A stretch of 64,000 bases of DNA from Sympetrum striolatum. Its lineage: Eukaryota > Arthropoda > Insecta > Odonata > Libellulidae. The position numbers were made by a program, and so were the translations under genes. Under the pieces are notes generated by a model that worked only from the letters and a program-made list of their open reading frames with translations, ran no database searches and was not told where the DNA came from. The DNA is taken from contig OX388345.1 in the NCBI GenBank assembly GCA_947579665.1, positions 31,277,849 to 31,341,848 on the forward strand. The letters are read 5' to 3'. Below, piece by piece: positions 46,007-57,770 of the stretch. Each line of letters begins with the position of its first letter. Position 1 is the first letter of the stretch.

Positions 46007-47069
46007 ATAGCCATTATGTAAGCATCCAGTTTCAAATGAAATTTAAAAGAATTATGAGTAATTTATATTACCTTTTCCACCCTGAATATCTTCTAGTAGT
46101 AATATCCTCAATAGAATTGAATATATCTAAGAAAATAAACATTCTTTATGAGCCATACGCAGCGTAATAGAACATCGTGATAAGGATTTTGTTATATATT
46201 TACAGAATTTTACAGAATAATCCATAAAAAACGTTAATATCCAATAAAAAGGAAAGGAAAATTTAATATCAACAAAATTCAAAATTTAAAAAATCAGCCA
46301 TTTCTTTCAATCAACGCAATATTGAAGGCATTATTCCTTAAAAACTTCATTCAAGGACATCATTTGCTGTCAGAATTGCTAGAGTAAAACATAATCAATA
46401 GAAATACGCAGCGATTAAATGCATACTTGCATTACCTTGTATAAATTACAATTAATACTTTGCATTCTCCACTGAAAGTATAGGGAAACACTTCCATTTA
46501 CTCAGGTATTATTAAGTAAGAAAAATTATGACGGTCGTATTCTCATGAGTGGTCGTTATTAAATATTCTCTGGAAAATGCCAGGTTTTGTATTCATTCAT
46601 TACGTTTTTACTCGACTCTTTAAGCCATACGATGATTCACTATTTTTTTGTAAGATTTCATTGACGCAATATGATTCTACTATAGCGGTTTTTTATACTT
46701 TCAATTGAAATCAATACAAAAAAGTCTCAGATATTCTCCGTCTTTGCTCTGGGAGAATCGCGTGGTTAAAGGCAACGATGGTAGGAACATTGTTTTATGA
46801 TTTTGAAAGGAAACGAACGAATTATATAAAAAGGTGTATCAATTTTATAGGAATGAAATGCCACAGATATTGTGTAAGAAATATTTCCAAATTTTCCGTT
46901 GAAAATGCTTGTGTCAAATAATTTCATTTAATTGTTATCATAAAAATATGTAAAATCAATCTTCTAAAACGATATATAGTGGGATTCTATATTTTTCATG
47001 CAGATATATATTCTGTGGATTTGTACAAGTCTCCATTTATTTCTGAATCGATAAGCCTTTTTTAACGTA
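46007..47069. other. AT-rich non-coding DNA, no feature seen
   Basis: Nothing recognised on either strand. Confidence 0.5.
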
Positions 47070-47135
47070 GTAATAGTAATTCTAATAAACGACTTTATTG
47101 AAGGGTGAGAATGAAACTGAAAGATTTACCTCAGT
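47070..47135 (-). repeat. Dispersed repeat family, copy 4 of 6
   Basis: GACTTTATTGAAGGGTGAGA followed by ATGAAACTGAAAGATTTACCTC. The GAGAATGAAACTGAAA block matches copy 3 at 36378-36440, and the TTTATT..GGG.GAG start matches the whole family. Confidence 0.45.
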
Positions 47136-47240
47136 GGGTATGAAACGATTCTCTTACATGTTACTCTCAATAAAATGATACGCAGTCATCCTTGATACTT
47201 ACGTGAAAAAACACTGAGGTTCACATTTTATTGACACTAT

Positions 47241-47882
47241 TTAGATACCTTTACATAAAAAAGCAAATTTCTGTTTGCCAGCATTTCTGGCAAGAGCGTA
47301 AACAAGGCATCCAGAAGGTGCACACATAAAGACGACGGAGGTGGCCAAGATGTAGTGGAAATCCATGGTAATAATATTGCAGACAGATTTTTCAACATAA
47401 ACATCAAATATGACTACCAGTTTTAGTGTTACATCACCATCTGCATATCCACAATGATATGAATTGTATATATCTGTCTGCGTTATTTTCAAGGTGCAAA
47501 ATAGTTGGAAAATATCAATCCACTTTCCATAAATTGTACGTATGTTCGGAATCTTCCAGCGCAAAAGATTGCTCTCCCCGTTTAAAGTAGCCAAAGTAAC
47601 AGAATCCCGTAGCTTTAATGGGCGTGTGAAAATTTTCCACCAGAGGAAAGAGCAAGGGTATGACGGCAGAGCCGAATGACGCATGGAGGAGAATCCCAAC
47701 GTGTAGAATTCCAAACGGATGAGGGAATCTATTGTGAGCTGACCAAACAGAATTTCGGTAACGAGATAAGACAGAACAAATTGGTGGAGGGAGATCCATC
47801 GATCGAGCAGATGATGGCAGAGGACGATGACTGCCTTCTTGTGGATTTGTGGAGCGATTGCCTTGACGTCCTTCCCTACCAA
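47241..47882 (-). CDS. Longest open frame (213 codons), unidentified, doubtful
   Basis: The frame starts MVGKDVKAIAPQIHKK, has several Leu/Phe-rich stretches and ends FLCKGI. A frame this long is rare by chance at this base composition, but the region is GC-richer than average. A second minus-strand frame (47799-47515, with GILLHASFGSAVIPLLFPLV) and an acidic plus-strand frame (47676-47963, with EGDPSIEQMMAEDDD) overlap it, and all three look equally protein-like. The hydrophobic segments loosely recall insect chemoreceptors, yet I see no signature. It may be a shifted receptor pseudogene, an exon on either strand, or chance. Confidence 0.25.
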   Translation of the reverse strand: MVGKDVKAIAPQIHKKAVIVLCHHLLDRWISLHQFVLSYLVTEILFGQLTIDSLIRLEFYTLGFSSMRHSALPSYPCSFLWWKIFTRPLKLRDSVTLATLNGESNLLRWKIPNIRTIYGKWIDIFQLFCTLKITQTDIYNSYHCGYADGDVTLKLVVIFDVYVEKSVCNIITMDFHYILATSVVFMCAPSGCLVYALARNAGKQKFAFLCKGI

Positions 47883-49389
47883 AAAGAGCTCTTAGATGGA
47901 AGGCATTTCATGAAATTAGTCATTAAAATTGACCACGATTCTTTAATATTTGCTCAGACCTAACGCATGCTCTATTATAGTAGTATAATACTTTTAATTA
48001 GTTTATTCCACCATTTAACATAATTAATTTATTAATTTAACCACTATGATATATAAAAGAAAGAGGCAAAATCAGAAAGAAAGATAAACAAAGGGGAAAA
48101 ATAGATAAAAATATATGGATAAATATATAAAATCCTAAAATATTATAATTGGAGAATAATAACTTAGAATAATCTTGTTGGAACTATGAAAAACTAGAAT
48201 GAGATGAATAATATGAGAAAAGATAGAAACTATGAGGAAAAAAACAATAATGTGTTTATTTAAAAATATTTTCAAATTTTCAATTTAAAGAGAGCCATTT
48301 CTATAAATGTCTTAAAAAAACAGATACAGAACTTGAATTGGCTGGATTACCTGGGAAGAGAGAAACATTTTGCTCCTAAATATAAGTACTATGTTTGAAA
48401 AATTCATACTGTAGTCTAGGTATTTTTATAGATACGTAAATCTCACATTTTTTGCCAGTCTTTATAACCTCCCTGTGTTACCCCAATATTTAATCTTTAA
48501 CGAAGGAAAACAAAAGTGAAAAATACGGATATTGCCTCTAACTCATGTTTTAACTTTTCGAGCAAGTAATCAAACCACAAAACTCCCATACAAATTCATT
48601 TACAATCTGTAACGGAATGCTTTGTGAGTTGAACAACCGGTGTTCCACAAAGCGTCACCAGCCATTGCAAGAGATCCTCAGGCAGCCATTTGCTAATCTA
48701 TATTGGAAGAATTTTTCGTGAAGGAAGCTCAAGGGAATAGGAAATACATTTGCTCGTAGATTTGTGCGGTTTGTAACGAAAGAAGATACAGAAAGAAAAA
48801 TATCGAAATTTCCGGCACTCAAAGGTCTCCTACTCCCCTGTATTTATTCTATGCGCCATATGGGCACCTTATGTACACATAAGAGATATTTCCTATAATA
48901 TCGATTTGCAAGTATAATCAAGCTATTCAAGTACAGAAGCCATAGGTTTACTTTTAGAGGTGAATGTATTTTTTCATGGATATTTTACTAAATTGATTAA
49001 ATTCATTTGATATGGAGAATATGAAGTTATTAATAAAATTTGAGAACTCACAATCTATTTAAATATTCTGAAGAGACATATACCATACCATTATTAAAAC
49101 CTACAACTGTAAACAATATCCAAAGGATATCCGCTCTTGAAAATGATCTATCAAATCCTATAACGTAAGATTACCCATATTCGTGGTAACCGAATATCAT
49201 TAATTTAAGAGTTACGATATGGAGAGATTTCTTTTATAGCAACTTAATCGAAAATGTTGAAGATATTCTCATTTGATCCCAGAGGAAAAGACCATGACGC
49301 TAAACATTTTGGGGTTGACAAATTTGCCTATATTTATAATACATATATATTTTTACCGTATCATTATTACTATAATAATCCATCCAACC
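47883..49389. other. AT-rich non-coding DNA
   Basis: Purine-rich, low-complexity sequence at 48055-48240. No gene or repeat terminus recognised. Confidence 0.5.
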
Positions 49390-49585
49390 TCACGGTACCG
49401 GGTTCGAATCCCGGCTAATCGGATTTTTCCAGTTAGGGAAAAGTTGTTTTATGTATGTGTTTTATGTTAAGTGAATGTCCGCTGTTATTGTTTCAAGCCC
49501 ACCGATGTAATGGTCCACCAATTGGGTGTTTGAGGGGGTATTTTGAAAAAACAATTTTAAAAAATAAATAAATAAAATATATGGA
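49390..49585 (+). repeat. tRNA-derived SINE, second family copy
   Basis: CCGGGTTCGAATCCCGGCTAA gives a perfect B-box and T-arm, followed by TCGGATTTTTCCAGTTAGGG as in the copy at 17577-17825 (minus). The body ends in AAAAAATAAATAAATAAAAT, a typical SINE tail. The A-box half is missing or eroded upstream. Confidence 0.65.
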
Positions 49586-50864
49586 ACAGTTTCAAGTATT
49601 CATTAATAAATAATTTAAGTGAGTATTTATCACTTTTACTGAGGTTAGAGTTACCTTGGTCTAAATTTTATTATTAATATTATATTATAATTAAATAAAT
49701 TGTATGTAGGCTGCATCGTAGCAGTTTTTTATATCTTCATTCCTTTAAAATTAACATACAATTGCCAGTTAAAAGCATAATTAACGTAACATGATAGTCA
49801 TACTATTCCCACAGAATAATTATACCATACACATATTATATTTACCTTACAACTAAATAATGAATTATTAATATTATTTGTAACTGTTTCTACTTTCGGA
49901 TTTTTCGGGGTTCGTGACTGAAATAAGAAAAGGAATCAAATCCAGGGAATGAGAAAATTGGGCAATAAATGCTATTTATAAGCTTCTATATTCACTTGCT
50001 CTTTGAGAGGCCGTAAAACCAGGAAAATTTAGAAACAGCTGCGATAAATGTTCTATTTAAAAGAGAGAGATAAGGTAAGTCGCAGAGGCGAAGATTTCAC
50101 GTATTGGCCCAACGAATGTTCTGCGTAAATTTCTGAACAACAAACTAGTTTTTAAAGACTTGTTTCTCCGTTTCTATTCCTATTTTATTGTTATGATGAC
50201 CATAAATTTCAATGAAAGAATTGAAAATTTGAATAAATGATCAGGGTTATCAAGGGAGAAATCATAATTTGTGTAACATTTCCACGCTTAAACAGAGAAT
50301 CCATCGGAGTCGGGCATAACTTCATTTTTATATTTTATTCGTATTTTTTTTCGTCGTTTTTAAACTCTTTTTATCTCCCTAAAATCCTTTTCTAAATCAT
50401 ATTAAAAGAGTAGTAATCAAATCTTTTATTGTAATTCATTCTAAATTTTATATAATTAATTATCATTCTGAAGCAAATAATATTAAGCATTTCATTAATG
50501 GCTACGTTAATACTTACATTAAAATTTATATCGTTAACTGTGTTTTGTGACTTTGGCATGAAATTTAATTAAAATAATAAGGTATATGTGGTATGGTTGT
50601 ATAAATAGTGATATTTAGTAAGGTAATTGAGATACAGAACTTTTTTAGAGACATGATTTCGGAATGCAAGGTATAAATACCCTGCAAACGTATAATACGA
50701 GTTTCCTTTCCAACTTGGATGAACAGCATGTACTTATTTGTATTCCCAATAGTTACTGCCATCTGGCCCTTATTCTACTTGTAGGCGTTGCATGTAAGAC
50801 TAAAGATTAGACAAGGAATACGAAAGAAAATAAAAATACGTAGTAATTTCCACAAGAAAAAAAT
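49586..50864. other. AT-rich non-coding DNA
   Basis: Nothing recognised. The longest frame is 65 codons. Confidence 0.5.
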
Positions 50865-50955
50865 TACTTCTAATGCTTTCGACTGTATCGAGTCATCGGA
50901 CTGACTTCAGGTTCAGGACCAGAAGTTGACTTTAGATGGTCGAAAGCAGTAGAAA
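50865..50955 (-). ncRNA. Hammerhead-like relic with long helix I
   Basis: On the minus strand (50910 downward) CTGAAGT is followed by AGTC-CGAT-GACT, a perfect 4-bp helix II with a tetraloop, then GATAC, AGTC and GAAAGC. The GAAAGC after the presumed cleavage site can pair with GCTTTC about 31 nt upstream of the CTGA box (near 50945), giving helix I. Two core positions deviate (A9 is T; GAAA is GATA). Layout and short helix III agree with Penelope-type hammerheads. Confidence 0.35.
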
Positions 50956-53662
50956 TAAAAATTGCTTTGTTTGAACTACTGTTTTAATTTCTCACTCTCT
51001 CTATGGCATTCCATCCAATAAATATGTCACACAGATTATATTATAATAACAACACTGTGGTAATCAATAATGCGATAAAAATTTTCCGAGATTTTTCAAA
51101 AGCTAGCAGCAATCTGAAACCCGTACTCAAGTTTCCGAGATTTTTCCCAAATTCCTGGAGCATAAAATCATACCCATGAACGTAAAATTTATCGGAAAAC
51201 ATGAATTAGTACATCCCCTACGTATGAATTGGAATCGCCCAAGATAGGCGGGAATCGACCTGGATTTCGACAGCCTTTAACGATTCCTTTCGCGGAAACC
51301 ATTTAAGAGGTCCAGAGTCGTCGCGAGAGATGGAAGTGAGATGAATAGTCGCCCTCCGTCTTTCAAAACGCCCCTTTAAAGGTCGCCCCATTTATTCTAC
51401 GATATTTATCGAGCACCTTCATAGCGCAATCACCTTCCGAGATGCCTTCCGAAGCGAGAGAAGGACGGGATCAAAGAGGGAAATCCGTCGGACCCGAAAC
51501 AGGTGAATTCCCCTCGGACCAATTCCCTCGCTAACTTCAATTAGGGTCAATTTTCTTCCTTCGCCTCCGTTTCCTTTCCGTGTCCTCCCCAAGGTGGAAA
51601 AAGGTTTGCCCATAGTCCCTCTTCCTTACGGGTTGTCCAAGATTTCTGTTTTCGTAAGCTGTAATTCTTGAAATTACCTCAGCAGCTGGGAGGCTAGAAA
51701 TATTATGATCAGATAGATAAATAGATTGACCTTTTATTGACGGAGTTAAGCTCATAAGGGGGCTCTTCCACCTAATCTCATATGTTGGCATAATATGTAG
51801 AGATAGGAAAACAAAAAGGTTTGTTCAGTGTGGGAAAAAATCATTGCAACTGAAGGTTGACAAATAAAAAACACATCCACCAAAAAGGGGAGTGGAAATT
51901 CATTAATTCATGAGTGTTCTACCTATCGGTAGGTTCATAAATAATTAAAAATCCATATTATTCACCATCTCCTTCATTTTCTTATAGCTAAATCCACCCC
52001 TTTTGTTTTCCAACATCTTCTGCCTCTGTCTTCAACCCGCGAAAAAAACAGTAAAAAATGACAATATAATACATTAAAAATGGACACATTAACAGAATAA
52101 CAAAAAATAATTATTAATTACAATGGCATATCTTATGTACTAATTAGTAATTAACACACAAAAGATTGTGGTCATAATGGCCAGCCAAAGAAGTCCTCAA
52201 AATGATCGGTTATAATATCAGATACGTAATTTTTCCTAACAGGAAGACAGAAGATCCACCTGAAAATGAAGAAAGATAAATGCGGTAGAGAAGATATATT
52301 CATAGCAATTCAGATTTAAAAAACAGAAAAGAGGAGTTTGAAAGGCTTACTATCGTCAATACCTTGAAATGTTATGGATGTGTCGGTGATTGGAAGGAAT
52401 GATGGAAAGAGATAAGGAGAAATCAGACATAGCTCTGATAGAAAGAGTGTCAGAGATCTCACACTTAAATGAAGAAAAGATGATTGCATTAATTTATATT
52501 GTACAACTTCAATCCAGTATTTTGCTCTGACGATAAGAGAAGACTTATTTAAAATTTCGTTTCTCAGTACGCGGTCAGAAGAGTTAACGTCGTTGAAGTG
52601 GGAAGGAAATGTTGGAAGGTGAACAGAAGAATCTTTGCGTAAGTAAAAGTTACAAATCGATGGAAGACAGAGGATAATAAAATTTTTAATTGGCAACTTG
52701 TGTTGGCTCAAGTGTCCAATCTGTTGCATAGGAGGAAACTTGAGGAAAATTGGCATGAATGTTTGCAAAACCAATCAAAGGAGCACATTTACCTAACCAT
52801 CAAGGCTTGTCATTGTCTAGAGATCATAAAAATTCACATCTGCAGTAAAACACAAACTGATTATTATAACAAGAATAAGAGCTCATTTTTAAATCTTGTA
52901 CAGAATTAAGAAGAATCATAAAATATTTTATCAATATTAATGCACATTCACATAATTTATTTTTTAATCAGTCCAATTTGTTGCCAAATTTAAACGTATT
53001 GTGGGTAATATCAACTGCTATTCCGTAAAATATTTAATCAGCTTTAATTAATTTTTTCAAGAGATGGTCAGCCCAAGTAAAGTCGTATAATAATACCTTT
53101 AATTCGGGATACTTAAATATTGAAGAGCAAATTTCATAAAATACTTTTAAGTATAAGGTTTCTACATTTCAGAAATGTAATACGATGAGAATACGAAGGA
53201 GCTTTCCTAGATTAGGTTTCACATTGTCCAGAAAATGGGAGAATGAGGCCATTGTCTGCAAAATTTCATCTTTTCCTCTGGGGGATTTTTTTAAGAGTGA
53301 ATAGAATAAGGGGAGTAAAGAAGAATGGAAATGGGACGGAAAGAAAGGATGCTGGATGGACCCATTTCTGTTTTGGCGGAGAGTCAAAGAAGAAAAGGCA
53401 TCTCTGAGCCGTCGTGCAGTAAACTCCCCGCAGAACCTGACGCGATGCATGCAAAGGGGGTGAGGGGGTGTTTTCCAGGGGTTTGAAGGTCCAGAGAATT
53501 GGGCAATCGGTGGAAAATGAGTGGGAGTTGAAATGAAGGGTTTCGGACGAGAATAGAATAGAAAATATTATAAGTGGAGGGAAGGAAGGGTAGTAAAAGA
53601 GTTGAAATAGTAGTAGTAGTATTGTTAAAAGTGCTTCGACAGCTTAGGTCATTTCGCACATT
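50956..53662. other. Non-coding DNA with GC-richer and purine-biased blocks
   Basis: 51200-51620 is GC-richer with many CG dinucleotides. 52320-52680 is purine-rich on the plus strand and opens a 152-codon minus frame (52774-52316) of Leu, Ser, Phe and Pro-rich sequence. 53250-53600 is purine-rich again with minus frames of 93 and 95 codons. None resembles a known protein. Confidence 0.4.
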
Positions 53663-53738
53663 GGCTCCCACCGGGAATCGAACCCGGGACCGCTTTCACC
53701 AAAGGCAAACGCGCTGTCCACATGACTATCCGGGAGCC
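53663..53738 (-). repeat. tRNA-like element with a perfect acceptor helix
   Basis: Minus strand, 76 nt: GGCTCCC and GGGAGCC form a perfect 7-bp acceptor. TAGTCATGTGG sits where the A-box belongs. CCGGG-TTCGATT-CCCGG is a perfect T-arm with a consensus B-box. Against a real tRNA: one extra nucleotide separates T-stem and acceptor, and the anticodon region folds only as a bulged hairpin with no 7-nt loop. It is therefore probably a tRNA pseudogene or the head of a SINE. CCAATGTGCGAAATGACC follows. Confidence 0.65.
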
Positions 53739-56700
53739 TAGAGTTGAAATAATGAGGAGTTTTCGACAAGAAGTGTCGCGGAGTGACCTAGGAAACTGAC
53801 AAGGAAAATAACTTACAATTAGTATTTTTCACACTATATTTTGTTATTATCTTATTATTTTTCATAATCAAAATTATTTTTACATTTTTTTGTTAAAAAA
53901 TTAGCGTGAAAAATAGCTCCTTTCAATTATTTATCTAATGGTATTCCACGAAGTGCGGTCTAATCATATCGATTAGATAGGATACTGAGTATAATTTTTA
54001 TCACACAATTAATATTCATATGTATGTTTATATAAAGTTTAGCACAACAAATTTGTATCTACCACGAAAATCAGATATTTATTTGTTTATAACCTTGGTA
54101 TTCTAGTAACTTAGGAAACTGAATATTAATTTTATGAAACGAATAAGACAAATTAACAGAGCAGACATTACATACAGTTCAATTTATCAAATATTTATCT
54201 TTCTCGAAATAAGAAATTTGGTTGTTTATGACCTTGGAACCCAATTTATCGTTGTATACGCAAGATTTGTTTTTTTTTCCACTCCCTCCGATAAAGAAGT
54301 TTCTACTACAATTAGAAAATATTTGATCTAAATTCTGTAAAAAGCATTGTAAAGTTTAGACGGAAACTAGCATCTCCTACATAATCATCGGTGAGCACAA
54401 TGGATGATATCCCTTAAAAGAAGAAAAATGTAAAATTTTGGATGGATTTTAAGAAAGTTCGCCTATCTTTCAACCAGTTATAAGCTGAATTAATAAGAAA
54501 AAAAGTAAATTATTGTTGGCTACTAAACGTTGAGATAACTAGACTTTAACACGCCACCGCTTCAACGTGAAAATTTTGATTAACTTTGATTTATTTCTTC
54601 AAAATAGCTCTTCCAATATCTCTAACTATTTTATTGAAACAAAATGTAAATACAAACAATTCATTCGTCCAAGAATTTGTGTGAGAATCACCAAAAATGC
54701 ATTACGCATTTACATGAAGGCACTTCTCGACTTCAGGTCAGCATCTCGATACTTAATTACGGTAGAAAAATGTTAGAATGTTGATAAGTTCGTACGTATC
54801 AGAATTCTAAGTACAACTGTACTCAGAAATGGAGAGATATCAATACAATACCTTTGTATAAGCGCCTTACCATTTAATCCAAGTTCAAACATCATAATTC
54901 CAGCCTGCAACAGGTGCGTACTCCGCATGATGTAATGAGAGTTCAACCGGTTTAGTGGTAACCACACCATCTCCAAGGTAACAGAAGCAGACGGATCGCC
55001 CTGTCAAGCTGCTCGCACCATATGATGATGGCGTAGTTACACCTAAACCGGTCCTTCTTTTATTGCATGTTGATGACTTCGAGCGTCTATGAAGAGCCAT
55101 AACACTGCTGATTATTTCAAAGAGAACATTTAAAGCAACTGAATATGATGTAAGGGGTTACTTGGACTAGAAAGGATTGTCATTTAATATCTAAGTATGA
55201 TAAATTATGTAACTCTGTGGCCATCTATGATGGATCTTCAAATGCTTCCACCGAAAAGAAGAATAGCTATTGCAAGTTCTTATAAAATAATAATAGTTTA
55301 GTACATTTTGCTGTAGAGTTATTATTTTTATAATAAGCTAGTTAAAAATGTCTCTTATTTGGTATTTTAGTTATTTTATTTGAAATTTTAATCAGGTTTC
55401 TTCCATATTCCTTTCAGTTAAGTTTCTCTTGTTATTAGTATTGAATATTTGTGAAAATTTTATTATCAAATTATGCGATAATTATTCAAATTTTTGTTTT
55501 GAATATTCGTGAAATAGCTAGAAATTAAGTATGTGATGAGAAGACTAAACGAGATACTCAATGGGTGTTGGAGTTTCTTTTTTAATCAGCCTTCAATCTA
55601 AGATTTATATTTTGATTAAAACCCTCGGAAATGGACTGTGTTAGTAGCTCTTGAGGTTTAATTACCCTCATACTAAAAAGGGATAAGATGAAACTCGACT
55701 TATGATGAATGTCATTTAAGCCTTTGAGGACCAGAAGATTCATTTGCTAAATGTAAAGTTCTTGTAGATTAACAGCGAAGAAGATCCGAGCAAAGATTAA
55801 GCTGAGCAATCAGGCTTCTTAAAGTTGATGCTAAGAATTTCCTACAGCATACGAAAAGGAAATAATTTCGAGAGAACATCTCCTCGAGTAGGTACTAGTA
55901 TATTTTCTATACTGGCTAAATGTTTTTGAGTTCATTCATATTTTATAAACCAGTAAAACGTAGGTTGTATGAGTTTAGAAAAAATATAATTTTGACACGA
56001 TATTTCTTTACCTTATATCTAGGTTTCACCTGTAAAGTATTACGGATAACTAAAGTACAGATTTAGTTATATTTAAGGCAATATTTAACTATAAGTTAAT
56101 AAAATTACGCGTTGAAACTATGTTTTTCCATCAATCAGACAATCTAAAGTTTATTCATCTATATAAATCTTAAATTAAAGTATGAAAATTTACCAGAGCA
56201 TTAATCAAAGTACTGCACATCAAAAAAGTTACGTTATAAAGCACATGAAAGAAATCCATTTGTATTTCTTGAAGCAATAATTAAAGATTTAGCAAGCAAA
56301 AGGATTAGGAAGATACTAAATCATACAACCGTGGATGAACTATGTTGGAAGCAAGATCAAGGTTACCTTGCAAACTCGTAGAGTCCACGTCCACGGTAGA
56401 CTTGAGAGAAAGTACACGAGCACATTGCTAAATTGGTAAGCTGCGCAAGAAATTTATAGAGATATAGAGAGAACGAGCGGACTCGAGAACGATGCGTTTT
56501 GGCGAGCGGAACGTGATCGTAATGGACAGAGTATATCTTACGGTCCATGCAACAACCTCCACGCATGGGAAGCCAGTTTGTAAGATAATTATGTAAATGT
56601 TAACTACACTCGTAAGGAAAGAGTGGGCGTAAATCAGAATCACCAGCTCATTCACGTGCGTTCACAAGGGGCTAAAAATGATATAGAACTCGCTGTAAAT

Positions 56701-57009
56701 TAATGCAGCGGGCGATTAAACAACCGATGGAAAGTCTTCATTGCCTAATGTAAGCCCTTCCCGTCTCGGATTACCGCTTCCAGCCTTAGATATCGGACGT
56801 AATGCCGCAGCATGATCCCCCTCATAACTCAATCTATGCTGGGCAAAACCATAATTTACGCGCAAACCTGTTTTATTTATGGGAGATGTTGAGGATGGGG
56901 CGGAGTGACGGAGTGGTCTGGAGGAACTGGTTTCCCCTCCGACCTGCTCTTCTCCGCGTACGACACATCCATATTCTCCGAACAATGGCTCACAAGAGAG
57001 ACATATTTT
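53739..57009. other. Non-coding DNA; weak coding-like patches
   Basis: Minus-strand frames at 55100-54885 and 54976-54773 overlap and both look moderately protein-like (for example LLQAGIMMFELGLNG). At 56985-56716 a GC-richer minus frame of 89 codons occurs. I recognise no family in any of them, and none can be extended through neighbouring sequence. Confidence 0.35.
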
Positions 57010-57090
57010 TTATTTTTATTATTTATTTAATGAAATCGCTGCAATTTGGCGTGATTGCCAGGTGGAAACGGTCGAGGCTCATTCAGTGAG
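57010..57090 (-). repeat. Retroposon-end-like duplication, copy 1
   Basis: TTATTTATTTAATGAAATCG then CTGCAATTTGGCGTGATTGC and CAGGTGGAAACGGTCGAGG. The copy at 57340-57420 shares CTGCAAT..GG..TG.TTGCCAGGT.G.AACG.TCGAGG. On the minus strand each would end in an AAATAAATAA tail, consistent with a SINE or LINE 3' end. Confidence 0.65.
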
Positions 57091-57339
57091 AAACGTAAAT
57101 ACACGCTTCTAATACGCTTTATTAATAAAAATAAATTTTTCCCTTAATCCACAATTCTGACTGCTTTCATATGATACAAGGTCCTGCCCAGCTCAATTTT
57201 ATATTTTTTACGAGTCTGAAATTTCCTTATCTTTCCAATGAGTTCCTTATATTTCCATTTTATTACCGAAGTTCGTTACACAACTTTTCACGCTTAGGTC
57301 CATTTATTGTAGGAAAGGCTCTAGTCAGAGAATAATTCA

Positions 57340-57420
57340 TTTATTTATTTTATTTAATCACTGCAATAAGGTATGGTTGCCAGGTTGCAACGATCGAGGT
57401 GCATATAGTGCGATAACAAT
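57340..57420 (-). repeat. Retroposon-end-like duplication, copy 2
   Basis: Second copy of the sequence at 57010-57090, about 330 bp away in the same orientation, with the same T-rich simple-repeat edge. Confidence 0.65.
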
Positions 57421-57550
57421 ACCATCTGTCCGGAATTCGCGCAAGGACGGGAGGGAAACCCCTTCTAAAGCTTCCCGTGGACAGTACACATATTAACAAT
57501 AACAAAAAGCCAATAAGTCAGATAAACAACACAAACATCTCCACCAAATA

Positions 57551-57770
57551 CAAACAATAATAAGGGATTTTATTTAGGGCGAGATTGATATTATAATGTC
57601 TCTTCTTACACCTATCCCTTCGTCAAATTAATGTAAAAAAAGAGACACCTTGAAATAACAGTACACAGAAGAAGACTACTTTGTGGATTTAAAAAACATA
57701 ATCTAAGAACTTAGGGAATAATTTCCACTGAAAAGAAACACTCTCAATAAGGGGGGTGTGCAGAACTTGC
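57551..57770 (-). repeat. Dispersed repeat family, copy 5 of 6
   Basis: CAAACAATAATAAGGGATTT, then TATTTAGGGCGAGATTGATA and AATGTCTCTTCTTACACCTA. Interior similarity to copy 2 persists to about 57770 (CTTAGGGAA, GGGGGGTGTG). Confidence 0.6.

Noticed and set aside
52316..52774. 152-codon minus-strand frame as a gene
   Set aside because: It is the translation of a pyrimidine-rich strand (Leu, Ser, Phe, Pro), with no recognisable motif.
53663..53738. Functional tRNA gene
   Set aside because: The anticodon arm does not form a 7-nt loop and there is an extra base between T-stem and acceptor.
56363..56450. Possible mini-exon on the minus strand (pyrimidine-AG before, GTAACC after)
   Set aside because: Splice-like dinucleotides are too common to support an exon without a recognisable protein around it.
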